Positions 1 through 9,778 are shown, numbered from the stretch's first letter. The stretch: 64,000 nt of DNA from an uncultured Rikenellaceae bacterium (GCA_944325305.1 CALUZO010000014.1:62001-126000); one strand, 5' to 3'. The notes: generated from the letters alone by a model not told the origin. Made by a program: numbers and translations.

Positions 1-2
1 TG

Positions 3-335
3 CGCATTCGCCCCGAACAAGCATCCGCCATCGAAAACTTGAATTTCCCTTATCCCTCGACAGAACTCGGAGGCGAAGCGAACATAACGAACTCGTTGGC
101 AGAACGGTTTTACCGAGACCACGGAGTGACGAAAATAGCAACTCCACTCGACCTCATGCAAACTCTGACGGGACAGAAGGTAATGACATCGGCCTACTGT
201 CTGAGACGCGAACTCGGCCAGTGCCTGAAGCAAAAACACACACTGCAAGGACCATTGCGAATAAAAAGAGGTGCCATAACCTGGCTGCTCGAATTCGACT
301 GCACTCTCTGCCGCATGAACATAATTAAAGAATAA
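3..335 (+). CDS. U32 peptidase family protein, C-terminal end (5' truncated by window)
   Basis: The reading frame is open from the first bases of the window and ends with TAA at 335, so only about the last 110 codons are present and the true start lies upstream. The visible part carries the paired-cysteine pattern of the U32 (collagenase-like, YegQ/RlhA/TrhP) family: YCLRRELGQC followed about 40 residues later by FDCTLCRM. In characterised family members four conserved cysteines hold an iron-sulfur cluster and many act in tRNA or rRNA hydroxylation or ubiquinone hydroxylation rather than as peptidases. Which substrate applies cannot be told from this fragment. It lies 4 bp upstream of the next gene, so the two are probably co-transcribed. 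Confidence 0.8.
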   Translation, partial: RIRPEQASAIENLNFPYPSTELGGEANITNSLAERFYRDHGVTKIATPLDLMQTLTGQKVMTSAYCLRRELGQCLKQKHTLQGPLRIKRGAITWLLEFDCTLCRMNIIKE

Positions 336-339
336 CGCC

Positions 340-1245
340 ATGAACAATCCCGAACTGCTCACACCTGCAGAATGGAAAGATTATGAACTCGTCGACAGCG
401 GAGATTTCGAAAAGCTCGAACGCTTCGGCCAATGGATAACCGTACGACCCGAACCGCAGGCAATATGGCACAAGAGCCTCCCGGAAACGGAGTGGAACCG
501 TTTGGCCGACGCCGTTTTCCGCCGCGACGGCAAAAGCGAAGAGCGAGGCGAATGGAACACATCTTCCAGAATGCCAGGCCAATGGTGGGTTGAATACGCA
601 TACAAAAAGATGAGCATGAAAATGAGGCTGGGACTCACCTCGTTCAAACATGTCGGCATCTTTCCGGAACAGGCCGTCAACTGGAACTTCATATACGACG
701 AATGCAACCGTATAGCGGTATGTAACGGCAGACCGGCAAACATACTCAACCTGTTCGCCTATACCGGAGGAGCTTCGCTTGCGGCACGAAGTACGGGAGC
801 GACAGTCACCCATGTCGATTCGGTGAAGCAGGTGGTAAGCTGGTCGCGCGAAAATATGGAAGCGAGCGGACTGGATGGCATACGCTGGATAGTCGACGAC
901 GCCTTGAAATTCGCCCGCAGGGAGGTTAAGCGCGGCAAGACATACGACGGCATAATCCTCGACCCACCTGCATACGGACGCGGACCGGAAGGCGAAAAAT
1001 GGGTGCTCGAACAGAATATCGGCGAACTGCTCGGACTATGTTCGCAATTGTTAGCCACGAAGAACAGTTTCCTCGTATTGAACCTCTACTCCATGGGATT
1101 GTCGGCGCTATTGGCAAAAGGCATTTGCAACCAACTCTTCGGCAAGCCATCCGATCCGGACAACGAACGTTTCGGCGAACTATACTTTCGCGACCGCAGC
1201 GGCAAAGCTCTGCCACTCGGCGTTTTTTACAGACTATCACGCTGA
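340..1245 (+). CDS. class I SAM-dependent methyltransferase (RlmI-like, without PUA domain)
   Basis: A 301-residue protein with a Rossmann-type SAM-binding motif NLFAYTGG (about 137-144) and a catalytic-loop motif DPPAYGRGP (about 208-216), the pattern of the RlmI/RlmK group of 23S rRNA methyltransferases. An N-terminal segment of about 120 residues precedes the methylase core and is rich in Trp; it is not an obvious PUA domain. The ATG lies 4 bp after the stop of the upstream U32-family gene, suggesting a two-gene operon of RNA-modifying enzymes. The rRNA or other substrate cannot be assigned from sequence alone. DPP(A/F)Y motifs are also found in N6-adenine methylases, so a nucleobase target other than cytosine is possible. 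Confidence 0.8.
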   Translation: MNNPELLTPAEWKDYELVDSGDFEKLERFGQWITVRPEPQAIWHKSLPETEWNRLADAVFRRDGKSEERGEWNTSSRMPGQWWVEYAYKKMSMKMRLGLTSFKHVGIFPEQAVNWNFIYDECNRIAVCNGRPANILNLFAYTGGASLAARSTGATVTHVDSVKQVVSWSRENMEASGLDGIRWIVDDALKFARREVKRGKTYDGIILDPPAYGRGPEGEKWVLEQNIGELLGLCSQLLATKNSFLVLNLYSMGLSALLAKGICNQLFGKPSDPDNERFGELYFRDRSGKALPLGVFYRLSR

Positions 1246-1368
1246 TATCCACCGAACTACACATATCGGCCCCATATCCCCACGCATGAGCAGGAGTCGG
1301 ACCGCCCCACCTCATGCCAATCAAGAGCCAAGGTCACTGTCCGCAATTCGGTTTTACGGCATAAAAAG

Positions 1369-1399
1369 TTGCAACTATAGATTATTTTGATAACTTTGC
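1369..1399 (+). promoter_or_regulatory. candidate promoter of oxyR
   Basis: TTGC at 1369-1372 and TAACTTTGC at 1391-1399, separated by 18 bp, fit the Bacteroidota primary sigma pattern (-33 TTTG, -7 TAnnTTTG). The oxyR ATG follows 32 bp downstream. Confidence 0.65.
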
Positions 1400-1430
1400 A
1401 TACTACCATAAGATCGACCCTACTTAACCT

Positions 1431-2324
1431 ATGACCATTATCCAACTTGAATATCTTCTGGCGGTCGCTAACTGCGGCAGTTTTTCAGCGGCGTCGGAAC
1501 TGTGTTTCGTGACGCAACCGTCGCTCAGCATGCAGATCAAGAACCTCGAAGAGGAACTCGGAGTTATCCTGCTCGACCGGTCCAAAAAGCCGGTCATCCC
1601 GACCGATGCCGGTGAAACAGTCATCCGAAACGCCCGCGAGGCAATCAAAGCCTATAACTACATAAAAGAATCGGTCGCCGAACTCAAAGGCGAAATAGCC
1701 GGCCATCTCAAACTGGGAGTCATCCCGACCATCGCGCCTTATCTGCTTCACCGCTTCATACCCGGATTTCTTGCCAGGTATCCAAAAGTAGAACTGGAAG
1801 TCAAGGAGATGAAGACTGCCGATATTTTCAAGGCACTCGGACACGACAGCCTCGATGCAGCAATCATAGCAGGCGGAATGTGTCCCGACGAAATAGCCGA
1901 ACAGGAACTTTTCGACGACCGTTTTTTCGCATACGTCTCACCGCTCAATCCTCTTTACGAACGCAACAACGTCCGCATAGAGGATATCGACATGAAGGAG
2001 TTGCTGCTACTAAGCGACGGACACTGTCTGCGAGACCAAATTCTCGAACTATGCCATGCACATCGTGCGGTACATTCCACCTGTTCGTTCGAAAGCGGTT
2101 CTCTCGACACCCTGATGCGTATCGTGGACAATACCGGAGGAATGACCATAATCCCCGAAATGGCTCTGCCCTATGTCCCCGATCAACGCAAAAACCAGAT
2201 AAAAACCCTTGCCAAAGGCGCCACATCGAGAAAAATAACGATAGCCGTCAGACGCACCTATGTCAAAAGTTCGCTTATCAACGCATTGAAGAAATCCATA
2301 ATGGAGTGCGTATCTGCAAATTAG
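1431..2324 (+). CDS. oxyR: OxyR, peroxide-sensing LysR-type regulator
   Basis: A 297-residue LysR-type regulator: N-terminal winged helix-turn-helix (about 1-60; SFSAASELCFVTQPSLSMQI) and a C-terminal regulatory domain. The redox motif GHCLRDQ places Cys at 199, with a second Cys at 208, exactly the numbering and spacing of the disulfide-forming pair of E. coli OxyR. It should therefore sense hydrogen peroxide directly and control catalase, Dps and alkyl hydroperoxide reductase genes, none of which are in the window. It is preceded by its own promoter and appears monocistronic. This specificity call is strong because both redox cysteines and the GHC-RDQ context are conserved. Confidence 0.95.
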   Translation: MTIIQLEYLLAVANCGSFSAASELCFVTQPSLSMQIKNLEEELGVILLDRSKKPVIPTDAGETVIRNAREAIKAYNYIKESVAELKGEIAGHLKLGVIPTIAPYLLHRFIPGFLARYPKVELEVKEMKTADIFKALGHDSLDAAIIAGGMCPDEIAEQELFDDRFFAYVSPLNPLYERNNVRIEDIDMKELLLLSDGHCLRDQILELCHAHRAVHSTCSFESGSLDTLMRIVDNTGGMTIIPEMALPYVPDQRKNQIKTLAKGATSRKITIAVRRTYVKSSLINALKKSIMECVSAN

Positions 2325-2420
2325 GAGTTGCGAATAATTATTTTCACACAATCCTCCGTCTGCACCATAAAAGGCATAAAATATGCTTCGTGAGTATGAC
2401 GGTATGTTGGAAAAAGTACG

Positions 2421-2429
2421 TAACTTTGC
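2421..2429 (+). promoter_or_regulatory. candidate -7 box for the rsfS-ftsH-cdsA-psd operon
   Basis: TAACTTTGC matches TAnnTTTG exactly, 40 bp upstream of the rsfS ATG. I do not see a good -33 TTTG at the expected distance. Confidence 0.5.
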
Positions 2430-2469
2430 TGACTGCAAAATAACGATCCGAAAGAGGAACACATAATAT

Positions 2470-2826
2470 ATGATGAAGGAAAAACTCGTAGAAACAATCG
2501 TCGAAGCAATATCAGACAAAAAAGGACAGAACACAATAACACTCGACCTCTCGGGGATCGACGGCGCCATAACAGGCGCTTTCGTAATATGCAGCGCAGA
2601 CTCGACAACCCAGGTCGCCGCCATTGCCGACGGCATCGAGGACAAAGTACGCCGTGAACTCGGGGACAAACCATGGCGCGTCGAAGGTCTGACCAACAGC
2701 GTGTGGGTTGCAATGGATTATGTAGATGTCGTGGTGCATATCTTCCTGAAAGAACTGCGCGGTTTCTACAAACTCGAAGAGCTCTGGGCGGACGCTCCCG
2801 CAATACGCTACGAACAGCAGCAATAA
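2470..2826 (+). CDS. rsfS: ribosomal silencing factor RsfS
   Basis: A 118-residue protein of the RsfS/Iojap family (usual length 105-130). Family-typical blocks are visible: a D-x-S hydrophobic strand near residue 30, FVICSADSTTQVAAIADGI, the WRVEGLTNSVWVAMDY block, and VDVVVHIF followed by FYKLEELW. RsfS binds ribosomal protein uL14 on the 50S subunit and blocks subunit joining when nutrients are limiting. It is the first gene of a tight plus-strand run with ftsH 49 bp downstream, a common Bacteroidales arrangement. Confidence 0.93.
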   Translation: MMKEKLVETIVEAISDKKGQNTITLDLSGIDGAITGAFVICSADSTTQVAAIADGIEDKVRRELGDKPWRVEGLTNSVWVAMDYVDVVVHIFLKELRGFYKLEELWADAPAIRYEQQQ

Positions 2827-2875
2827 TACCTGATGCACGGCGTTTACACCCTATAATTTAACTTAAACTTCCGCG

Positions 2876-4975
2876 ATGGCCGAAAACACGAATTTCTCAG
2901 ATAAAAAAAACCAACCTGGCCCAATGAAACCCAATATCAATCTGTTCTGGATATACGGGATCTTGGCACTAATCATTATTGGCATCTCATTCTTCAACAA
3001 CCGTACCGAGCCAAGACCCATTGGCTGGCCCGCCCTTGAACAAATGCTCGTCAAAGGGGATATAGACAGCATAGGCGTATTACGCAACAACAATCAGGAA
3101 ATAGCCAATATATTTCTGAAGAAGAATGCGATAGAAAGTTACAAACAAGAAAAAGAGTACAGAAATATCCCTGAAAATGGTTTTCAGTTCATATACAACA
3201 TTCCTACCACAGAACTGTTCGAACAAAGAGTCGCAGAGGCAAGCGGCCAGCAAGGAAACCTTATAATCCCCGAGTACCGTTATAAAAGCAGCGTATGGCC
3301 CGGCATATTGAGCCAAATTCTGCTCTTAGTCGTACTGTTTGGCGGCTATATATTCATATGGCGACGCATGTCGAAAGGAGCCGGTGGCGGCGGTGGCGGC
3401 GGTATATTCAACGTCGGCAAGGCAAAAGCTCAAATGTTCGACAAAGAAAACTCGACCAAGGTGACATTCAAGGATGTCGCCGGACTCGAAGAGGCCAAAG
3501 TCGAAATAATGGAGATCGTAGACTTCCTCAAGAAACCTGAAAAATACAAAGAACTGGGAGGCAAAATACCCAAAGGAGCCCTGCTCGTAGGTCCTCCCGG
3601 AACCGGCAAGACCCTTCTGGCAAAAGCCGTAGCCGGAGAGGCAAACGTACCCTTCTTCTCGATAAGCGGTTCGGATTTCGTAGAGATGTTCGTGGGAGTA
3701 GGAGCATCGCGCGTACGCGACCTTTTCCGCCAGGCAAAGGAAAAAGCACCCTGCATAGTTTTCATAGACGAGATCGACGCTATCGGGCGTGCACGCAGCA
3801 AGAATGCCGGATATTCATCAAACGACGAGCGCGAAAATACTCTCAATCAACTACTTACAGAGATGGACGGTTTTGGCACCAACTCAGGTGTCATAATGCT
3901 CGCTGCAACCAACCGCGCCGACATACTCGACAAAGCACTGTTGCGTGCAGGTCGTTTCGACCGACAGATCGAAGTCGGACTTCCTGAACTCAACGAACGC
4001 CGTGAGATCTTCGACGTACACCTCAGAAAACTGAAACTGGCCAAGAACCTCGACCGCGATTTCCTCGCAAAGCAGACGCCAGGTTTTTCCGGCGCCGACA
4101 TAGCCAACGTGTGCAATGAAGCAGCACTGATAGCCGCCCGCAACAATAAATCGGCTGTGGATAAAGAAGACTTCCTTGCCGCAATCGACCGCATAGTCGG
4201 CGGCCTCGAACGCCGAAGCGTAGTAATCACACCGGAAGAAAAACGCGTCACGGCATATCACGAAGCGGGTCACGCAACTGTGAGCTGGATGCTCGAACAT
4301 GCCAACCCGCTTATCAAAGTCACCATCATCCCCCGCGGCCGCTCGCTCGGCGCAGCATGGTACCTTCCCGATGAACGCCACAATACCACTCGCGAACAAT
4401 TCATGCACGAAATGGCCGCGGCTCTCGGAGGACGCCTCTCCGAAGAGATCTTCTTCGACAGCATCTCGACAGGAGCCATCAGCGACCTTGAAAAAGTCAC
4501 CAAAGTCGCCTATGCAATGGTAACCTATTACGGCATGAGCGACGAAATCGGTAACATAAGTTATTACGATTCCACAGGACAGAGCGACATGGCATTCACC
4601 AAGCCATTCAGCGAACAAACCGCACAGAAAATAGACGCCGAAGCAAAACGGCTGATAACCGAAGCCCAGGATCTCGCACGCAAAGTCATAGAACAAAACC
4701 GCGAAGGTCTATGCAAACTTGCAGAACTTCTGCTCGAACGTGAAGTCATCTTTACGGAAGACGTCGAAAACATTCTGGGCCGCCGCGAAAAAGACATAAA
4801 AAGGGAATTAGCAGAAAAAGAGGCCGCCGAAAAGAACGTGTCCTCAAAAGAGCCGAAGTCTGAAACCGATACACCAGAGGAGAGCAACGCTCAAAAAGAT
4901 GATAAACATAAAGTCGCCTTCACACTCGAGACAGAATTGACAGAAGAAGCAAAAAAAGAAGCCGACAACCAATAA
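2876..4975 (+). CDS. ftsH: ATP-dependent zinc metalloprotease FtsH
   Basis: A 699-residue membrane AAA+ protease. Two membrane segments (about 21-40 and 143-162) bracket a periplasmic domain of about 100 residues, followed by a Gly-rich linker (about 168-177). The AAA domain has Walker A GPPGTGKT (239-246), Walker B IVFIDEID (294-301) and the second region of homology with R-AGRFDR. The M41 protease domain has the zinc site HEAGH (462-466). The last 45 residues form a charged, probably disordered tail. FtsH degrades misfolded membrane proteins and regulatory proteins. It sits between rsfS and cdsA; in other bacteria FtsH controls lipid synthesis enzymes, so the neighbourhood with cdsA and psd is suggestive but not proof of coupling. 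Confidence 0.97.
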   Translation: MAENTNFSDKKNQPGPMKPNINLFWIYGILALIIIGISFFNNRTEPRPIGWPALEQMLVKGDIDSIGVLRNNNQEIANIFLKKNAIESYKQEKEYRNIPENGFQFIYNIPTTELFEQRVAEASGQQGNLIIPEYRYKSSVWPGILSQILLLVVLFGGYIFIWRRMSKGAGGGGGGGIFNVGKAKAQMFDKENSTKVTFKDVAGLEEAKVEIMEIVDFLKKPEKYKELGGKIPKGALLVGPPGTGKTLLAKAVAGEANVPFFSISGSDFVEMFVGVGASRVRDLFRQAKEKAPCIVFIDEIDAIGRARSKNAGYSSNDERENTLNQLLTEMDGFGTNSGVIMLAATNRADILDKALLRAGRFDRQIEVGLPELNERREIFDVHLRKLKLAKNLDRDFLAKQTPGFSGADIANVCNEAALIAARNNKSAVDKEDFLAAIDRIVGGLERRSVVITPEEKRVTAYHEAGHATVSWMLEHANPLIKVTIIPRGRSLGAAWYLPDERHNTTREQFMHEMAAALGGRLSEEIFFDSISTGAISDLEKVTKVAYAMVTYYGMSDEIGNISYYDSTGQSDMAFTKPFSEQTAQKIDAEAKRLITEAQDLARKVIEQNREGLCKLAELLLEREVIFTEDVENILGRREKDIKRELAEKEAAEKNVSSKEPKSETDTPEESNAQKDDKHKVAFTLETELTEEAKKEADNQ

Positions 4976-5021
4976 ACAGGCTCCAGCCCGCTAGCCGTAC
5001 CAAACGCAACGGACTGCTTGA

Positions 5022-5921
5022 ATGGGAAATACAAAACCCTCAACCACTATGGGCAAAAACGGAAAAAACAGTTTTCTCGTCAGACTTTTAAGCGGCACCG
5101 TGCTGTTTGTTGTGGTGGTCGCAGCCATACTGATTTCCCGTTATTCATTTCTCGCACTGCTTTATGTCATCGGCCTCGGCACGATGCTGGAATTCTATAA
5201 ACTGGCCAATTCTCAAGGTATTAAGCCCAACAAATCCCTCGGACTGACAACAGGATTGACACTAATAACCTCGGCATTCCTTTTCACCCAGGACGACAGC
5301 ACCTTGATTCAGAACAATATAGGCATCGCTCTGCTCCCCGTCGTAATGCTTCTTCTATTCGCAACCTTCATCGCCGAATTGTTCCGGAAGAAAGAAAAAC
5401 CGCTTGTCAACATAGCCGTTACGATCTGCAGCGTAGTCTACATCGCATTCCCGCTTTCAATGTTGAACTTCATCTCAGTCGGAGGTTTCGACATACCGCT
5501 TCTGTCAAGACCCCACTACGAATCATGGACTCTTCTGTCCTTCATATTCATAATCTGGGCAAACGACATCGGGGCCTATCTCACCGGCATTGCAATAGGC
5601 AAACACAAAATGTTTCCACGCATATCGCCGAAAAAAACATGGGAAGGTTTTGTCGGAGGCATCATAGCCGCAGTCGGAATAGGCGCCCTTTGCGGATGTT
5701 TCATAAGTCCCGGCATACCATTCTGGATGGGACTCGGCCTGATAGCCTCAGTCTTCGGAGTACTCGGCGACCTTGTCGAGTCGCTCATCAAACGCTCCAT
5801 CGGCATTAAAGACTCCGGCGCTATAATACCCGGACACGGAGGATGGCTCGACCGGTTCGATTCTCTGCTGATCGCCACCCCGTTCGTTTTCATTTATTTT
5901 GTTATCTTTGCACTGATATAA
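5022..5921 (+). CDS. cdsA: phosphatidate cytidylyltransferase CdsA
   Basis: A 299-residue polytopic membrane enzyme that makes CDP-diacylglycerol from phosphatidic acid and CTP. The family signature lies near the C-terminus: SLIKRSIGIKDSG followed by PGHGGWLDRFDS. About seven or eight hydrophobic segments are visible. Two starts are possible: ATG at 5022, or the internal ATG at 5049 giving MGKNGKNSF, which would drop a short polar leader; neither has a clear ribosome site. It is 46 bp downstream of ftsH and 26 bp upstream of psd, the next enzyme but one in phosphatidylethanolamine synthesis. Confidence 0.93.
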   Translation: MGNTKPSTTMGKNGKNSFLVRLLSGTVLFVVVVAAILISRYSFLALLYVIGLGTMLEFYKLANSQGIKPNKSLGLTTGLTLITSAFLFTQDDSTLIQNNIGIALLPVVMLLLFATFIAELFRKKEKPLVNIAVTICSVVYIAFPLSMLNFISVGGFDIPLLSRPHYESWTLLSFIFIIWANDIGAYLTGIAIGKHKMFPRISPKKTWEGFVGGIIAAVGIGALCGCFISPGIPFWMGLGLIASVFGVLGDLVESLIKRSIGIKDSGAIIPGHGGWLDRFDSLLIATPFVFIYFVIFALI

Positions 5922-5947
5922 ACATCGGCCGGTACCCCAACCGTAGT

Positions 5948-6604
5948 ATGATTATGAAAATAAATAAAGAAGGTCTCAACATAATACTTCTATCCGTATG
6001 CTTGGCTGTAGCCATATGGGTCGCCGTTGTACTGTTTCTCCAGACATGGCTGTTCATAGCCATCAGCATTGTGATTCTTGCTTTTCTGGTCTGCATAATA
6101 TCATTCTTCAGAGAACCCAAACGTCCATATGTCACCGACGAGTCACTTGTCTATGCCCCCGCCGACGGCAAAATAGTCGTCATCGAAGAGGTGGAAGACA
6201 AGGAATACATCGAAGGAAGATATCTGCAGATATCGGTTTTCATGTCGATCACCAACGTACATATCAACTGGTATCCTGTAAGCGGAACCATAGAATATTT
6301 CAAGTATCATCCGGGGAGATTCATAGTAGCCTGGCACCCTAAATCATCGGAAGAGAACGAAAGAACCACAACCGTAGTCAATACGGGGAAATACCATGTG
6401 CTGTTCCGCCAGATAGCGGGTCTCATAGCGCGCAGGATAGTCTCTTATGTTAAAGTAGGCGGACCCGCCGTACAGAATGAAAAATTCGGTTTCATAAAAT
6501 TCGGTTCGCGGATAGATGTGCTGCTGCCTCCCGATACGGAGATACTCGTCTCTATTGGCGATAAGGTTACGGGATCGCAGACACCTATCGCCCGCCTCAA
6601 ATAA
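5948..6604 (+). CDS. psd: phosphatidylserine decarboxylase proenzyme
   Basis: A 218-residue Psd of the short prokaryotic class. An N-terminal hydrophobic stretch (about 11-54) is followed by the catalytic domain with SVFMSITNVHINWYPVSG and the self-cleavage site FGSR (Gly186-Ser187), where the pyruvoyl group is formed. It converts phosphatidylserine to phosphatidylethanolamine. The frame is open further upstream into cdsA, but ATG 5948 (MIMKINKEG) lies just after the cdsA stop and gives the normal family length; ATG 5954 is an alternative. A TATCTTTG box at 5903-5910, inside the end of cdsA, could give extra transcription. Confidence 0.92.
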   Translation: MIMKINKEGLNIILLSVCLAVAIWVAVVLFLQTWLFIAISIVILAFLVCIISFFREPKRPYVTDESLVYAPADGKIVVIEEVEDKEYIEGRYLQISVFMSITNVHINWYPVSGTIEYFKYHPGRFIVAWHPKSSEENERTTTVVNTGKYHVLFRQIAGLIARRIVSYVKVGGPAVQNEKFGFIKFGSRIDVLLPPDTEILVSIGDKVTGSQTPIARLK

Positions 6605-6621
6605 TTCGAGTTCGCAATTCC

Positions 6622-7740
6622 ATGTCGAAACTGTCCAAATATATCCTCGCCTCCCTTGGCACCATCGCAATAGTGCTGTTGATATGGTATTTCGGGAAAA
6701 TAGTGACCTATATTCTCATATCAGCGGTACTTGCCATTATAGGGAAACCTCTCGTGAAGGCCCTGTCCAAGATACATTGGGGTTACAGACAGTTTCCGCG
6801 ATGGGCGGCAGCCCTCACGACACTCATAGCCATATGGGCATTCGCAGCGCTTTTCGCAGCCCTATTCTTCCCTCTGGTATTCAATAAGATATCGGATCTT
6901 GCTTCGCTGGATGTTAAACAGATACTCGAATCCTCGTTCTATGAGCCTATTCAATCATTCGAGAACTGGCTGAGAGAGTTTTTCTCCATACGTGAAGACA
7001 TTTCGCTGATCGACGGATTCGCACAAAGCATAGGCAATCTGTTCCAGGCAGACAAACTGAACGATGCCATCAAATCAATAGTTACGGTCATCGGGAATAC
7101 GCTCATCGCATTATTTTCCATCACGTTCATCACATTCTTTTTTCTCAAGGAAGAGAACCTTTTCCAGAACATGATAACCGGTCTGTTCCCGAAAAAATAC
7201 GAACACAACGTAGAACACGCACTCGGCTCCGTCACAAAGTTATTGACACGCTATTTCACGGGTCTCGTCGTCGAATCGACCATACTCATGCTGGTGCTTT
7301 CCGGAGTTTTTCTGATCTGGGGTTTCAATATCCAGACCTCGTTCTTTATGGGAATAGTCATGGGTATTCTCAATGTAATACCTTATGTCGGACCACTGTG
7401 CGGGACGATAATATGCATCATAGTCGGACTTGTCACTCCACTTGGCGATTCGAATCTGGGAGAGATGATCCTGATAATCGGAGGAACTATTGCAAGTGTA
7501 AAACTTGGCGACGACTTTGTTTTACAGCCCCTGCTCTACTCGCAACGAGTATACGCACATCCGCTCGAGATATTTCTCGTTCTCCTCATAGCCGGCAGTA
7601 TAGGACAAAGTCTGGGTGGCATACAGGGAACTCTACTGGCAATGCTTCTCGCTATCCCGGCATATACCGTACTACGTGTCTTTGCCAAAGAATTCTTTTT
7701 TAACTTCAGACTCGTGCAGCAACTCACCGAGAAGATATAA
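6622..7740 (+). CDS. AI-2E family transporter (polytopic permease)
   Basis: A 372-residue membrane protein of the AI-2E/PerM/TqsA superfamily: an N-terminal membrane pair, a soluble segment (about 95-150) and then a cluster of C-terminal helices including the conserved region around NVIPYVGPLCG and the late GGIQGTLLAMLLAIP block. Family members have been linked to AI-2 export or sodium/proton antiport, but substrate cannot be inferred for this branch. It starts 17 bp after psd and may belong to the same transcript. Confidence 0.85.
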   Translation: MSKLSKYILASLGTIAIVLLIWYFGKIVTYILISAVLAIIGKPLVKALSKIHWGYRQFPRWAAALTTLIAIWAFAALFAALFFPLVFNKISDLASLDVKQILESSFYEPIQSFENWLREFFSIREDISLIDGFAQSIGNLFQADKLNDAIKSIVTVIGNTLIALFSITFITFFFLKEENLFQNMITGLFPKKYEHNVEHALGSVTKLLTRYFTGLVVESTILMLVLSGVFLIWGFNIQTSFFMGIVMGILNVIPYVGPLCGTIICIIVGLVTPLGDSNLGEMILIIGGTIASVKLGDDFVLQPLLYSQRVYAHPLEIFLVLLIAGSIGQSLGGIQGTLLAMLLAIPAYTVLRVFAKEFFFNFRLVQQLTEKI

Positions 7741-7778
7741 ACCGAACTATTTTATTAGGCATTCTCGCTATTGTTTGA

Positions 7779-7787
7779 TAACTTTGC
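7779..7787 (+). promoter_or_regulatory. candidate -7 box of cdaA
   Basis: TAACTTTGC matches the Bacteroidota -7 consensus, 18 bp before the ATG at 7806. The -33 region is weak. Confidence 0.5.
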
Positions 7788-7805
7788 ATAGGTAACATAC
7801 ATCAT

Positions 7806-8594
7806 ATGGGTTTTATAGATTTTACATTATGGGATCTTTTGGACATCGTTTCGGTGGCCCTTATCATGTATTATGTCTACAAACTCACCCGAGGAACGCA
7901 GGCTCCCAACATTATCACCGGCATACTGGTGATATACCTGCTCTGGATCCTCGTACAGGCCCTGAACATGGAGATGCTCTCGGCCATTCTGGGTCAGATC
8001 ATAGGCGTCGGCGTCATAGCACTCATCATAGTCTTCCAACCCGAGATACGCCGATTCCTTCAGGTCATAGGCAACCGAAGCAGGCAACGCCAACACTCTT
8101 TCATAGGCAAACTGTTCGACATGGGCGGCGAAGACAAAGAGTTGGACGTATCGTTTCTTGCCCCTATCGTAAAGGCATGTACCGACATGTCCCATTCCAA
8201 GACAGGCGCCCTCATAGTGATCCAGCGGGAAACCGACCTCGCCAATACCATAGAATCCGGAGTCACGGTAGATGCCGTAATATCTTCCGCACTGCTTAAA
8301 AACATATTCTTCAAGAACTCGCCGCTTCATGACGGCGCCGTAGTCATCAAAGAGTCGCGCATAGCAGCAGCCAAATGCGTCCTGCCCTCCACACAAAGCG
8401 AGGTTCCGGTCTCATTCGGCATGCGCCACAGGGCAGCCCTCGGCATCAGCGAACTCACCGATGCCATCATAGTCGTGGTATCCGAAGAAACAGGCGCAAT
8501 CTCGGTAGCCCATAACGGGAACATAAATTGCGGAATAACCCCATCGTCACTCCAGGAAGAGATCATGGCCCTCATGATTACGCCCGGACGCTAA
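7806..8594 (+). CDS. cdaA: diadenylate cyclase CdaA (DAC family)
   Basis: A 262-residue c-di-AMP synthase. Three N-terminal membrane helices (about 10-27, 36-53 and 58-78) are followed by the DisA_N/DAC domain with both catalytic signatures: DGA at 176-178 and RHR at 207-209. This is the CdaA architecture, which makes c-di-AMP from two ATP at the membrane and links it to potassium and cell-wall homeostasis. The usual partners cdaR and glmM are absent from the neighbourhood, as is common in Bacteroidota. A TrkA-type potassium regulator lies about 18 kb downstream, which is only a loose functional connection. Confidence 0.95.
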   Translation: MGFIDFTLWDLLDIVSVALIMYYVYKLTRGTQAPNIITGILVIYLLWILVQALNMEMLSAILGQIIGVGVIALIIVFQPEIRRFLQVIGNRSRQRQHSFIGKLFDMGGEDKELDVSFLAPIVKACTDMSHSKTGALIVIQRETDLANTIESGVTVDAVISSALLKNIFFKNSPLHDGAVVIKESRIAAAKCVLPSTQSEVPVSFGMRHRAALGISELTDAIIVVVSEETGAISVAHNGNINCGITPSSLQEEIMALMITPGR

Positions 8595-8710
8595 GCGCGC
8601 CCGGGCCACACCTCCCGACAGCCGATACATATCGACCAACTTATCCCACCCAAAGGTGGAAACGGATGAATAATGTTCTCCCAGCCGGGAAGTTATTAGC
8701 GAAAAAAATG

Positions 8711-8719
8711 TAATTTTGC
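8711..8719 (+). promoter_or_regulatory. candidate -7 box of metX-purD
   Basis: TAATTTTGC fits TAnnTTTG and lies 39 bp before the metX start. The predicted leader is too short for a methionine or SAM riboswitch. Confidence 0.5.
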
Positions 8720-8758
8720 ATCCGAAGCTGCGGCGGAGAATAAACAAGAGACTTAACG

Positions 8759-9778
8759 ATGCCGGTAAGATATTTCAAATACGACAAGCCATTCAAGCTG
8801 GAGAACGGCGAAAGCCTGCCCGGCCTTACCATCGCATACCATACCTACGGGACACTCAAAGGCAATAATACCGTATGGGTCTGCCACGCGCTTACGGCAA
8901 ACTCCGATGTGGCTGACTGGTGGCCTGGAACGGTCGAAGAGGGACGTTTTCTCGATCCGCGACGCCACTTCATAGTATGCGCAAACATCATAGGTTCGCA
9001 CTACGGTTCCACAGGCCCGCTGAGCATAAACCCCACGACAGGAGAACCCTGGTATGAAACATTCCCATTCATAACGATCAGGGACATAGTCAATGCCCAT
9101 TTTCTGTTGGCAGAACACCTCGGCATAACCCAAATAAACACTATTGTCGGCAGTTCCATAGGCGGATTCCAAGCCCTTGAAATGGTTCTGACAAAGCCAA
9201 GAATGGCCAAGAAACTCGTGCTGATCGCCACAGGGGCCCGCAGCCAACCATGGACCATTGCCTTCAACGAATCGCAGCGAATGGCCATCGAAACCGACTG
9301 CACATACGGTGAAAAATCGGAAGATGCCGGCAAAAAAGGGATGAAAACAGCCCGCTCGATAGGATTGCTCAGCTATCGCGGATCGAGCGCATACAACGCC
9401 ACTCAGCAGGAAAACGACAACATATTCAAAGTGGCAGGTTTCAGAGCCACTACCTATCAGCAATATCAGGGAGAAAAACTGGCGCGCAGATTCAACGCAT
9501 ACTCCTACTACCGTCTTTCACAGGCCTTCGACTCGCACAACGTAGGAAGATACAGGGGCGGTCTGGAGGCGGCACTCGGCCAGATCAAGTGTCCCACCCT
9601 CGTGGTTGGAATATCTACGGACATCATTTTCCCGATCACAGAACAACTCTACCTTTTCAGGCATATTCCGCATTCAGAACTGCATATACTAAACTCAGAA
9701 TTCGGACACGACGGATTTCTCGTCGAATCCGACAAACTGAACACAATACTTAAACCATTCATAAACCAGAACCAATAA
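8759..9778 (+). CDS. metX: homoserine O-acetyltransferase (MetX family alpha/beta hydrolase)
   Basis: A 339-residue alpha/beta-hydrolase-fold acyltransferase. Features typical of Bacteroidota MetX are CHALTANSDVADWWPG, NIIGSHYGSTGP and the nucleophile elbow GSSIGG with Ser133. The likely acid is Asp288 (VVGISTDIIFP) and the base His317 (FGHDGF). It would activate homoserine with acetyl-CoA for methionine synthesis. The elbow differs from the usual GGSxGG-Q form, so acyl specificity (acetyl versus succinyl) or a related ester-forming role is not certain. Its TAA overlaps the purD ATG by one base, so the two are translationally coupled. Confidence 0.85.
   Translation: MPVRYFKYDKPFKLENGESLPGLTIAYHTYGTLKGNNTVWVCHALTANSDVADWWPGTVEEGRFLDPRRHFIVCANIIGSHYGSTGPLSINPTTGEPWYETFPFITIRDIVNAHFLLAEHLGITQINTIVGSSIGGFQALEMVLTKPRMAKKLVLIATGARSQPWTIAFNESQRMAIETDCTYGEKSEDAGKKGMKTARSIGLLSYRGSSAYNATQQENDNIFKVAGFRATTYQQYQGEKLARRFNAYSYYRLSQAFDSHNVGRYRGGLEAALGQIKCPTLVVGISTDIIFPITEQLYLFRHIPHSELHILNSEFGHDGFLVESDKLNTILKPFINQNQ

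Noticed and set aside
8595-8758. Possible SAM riboswitch upstream of metX
   Set aside because: Only a short CCACC/GGTGG hairpin is present, before the -7 box, and the predicted leader is too short.
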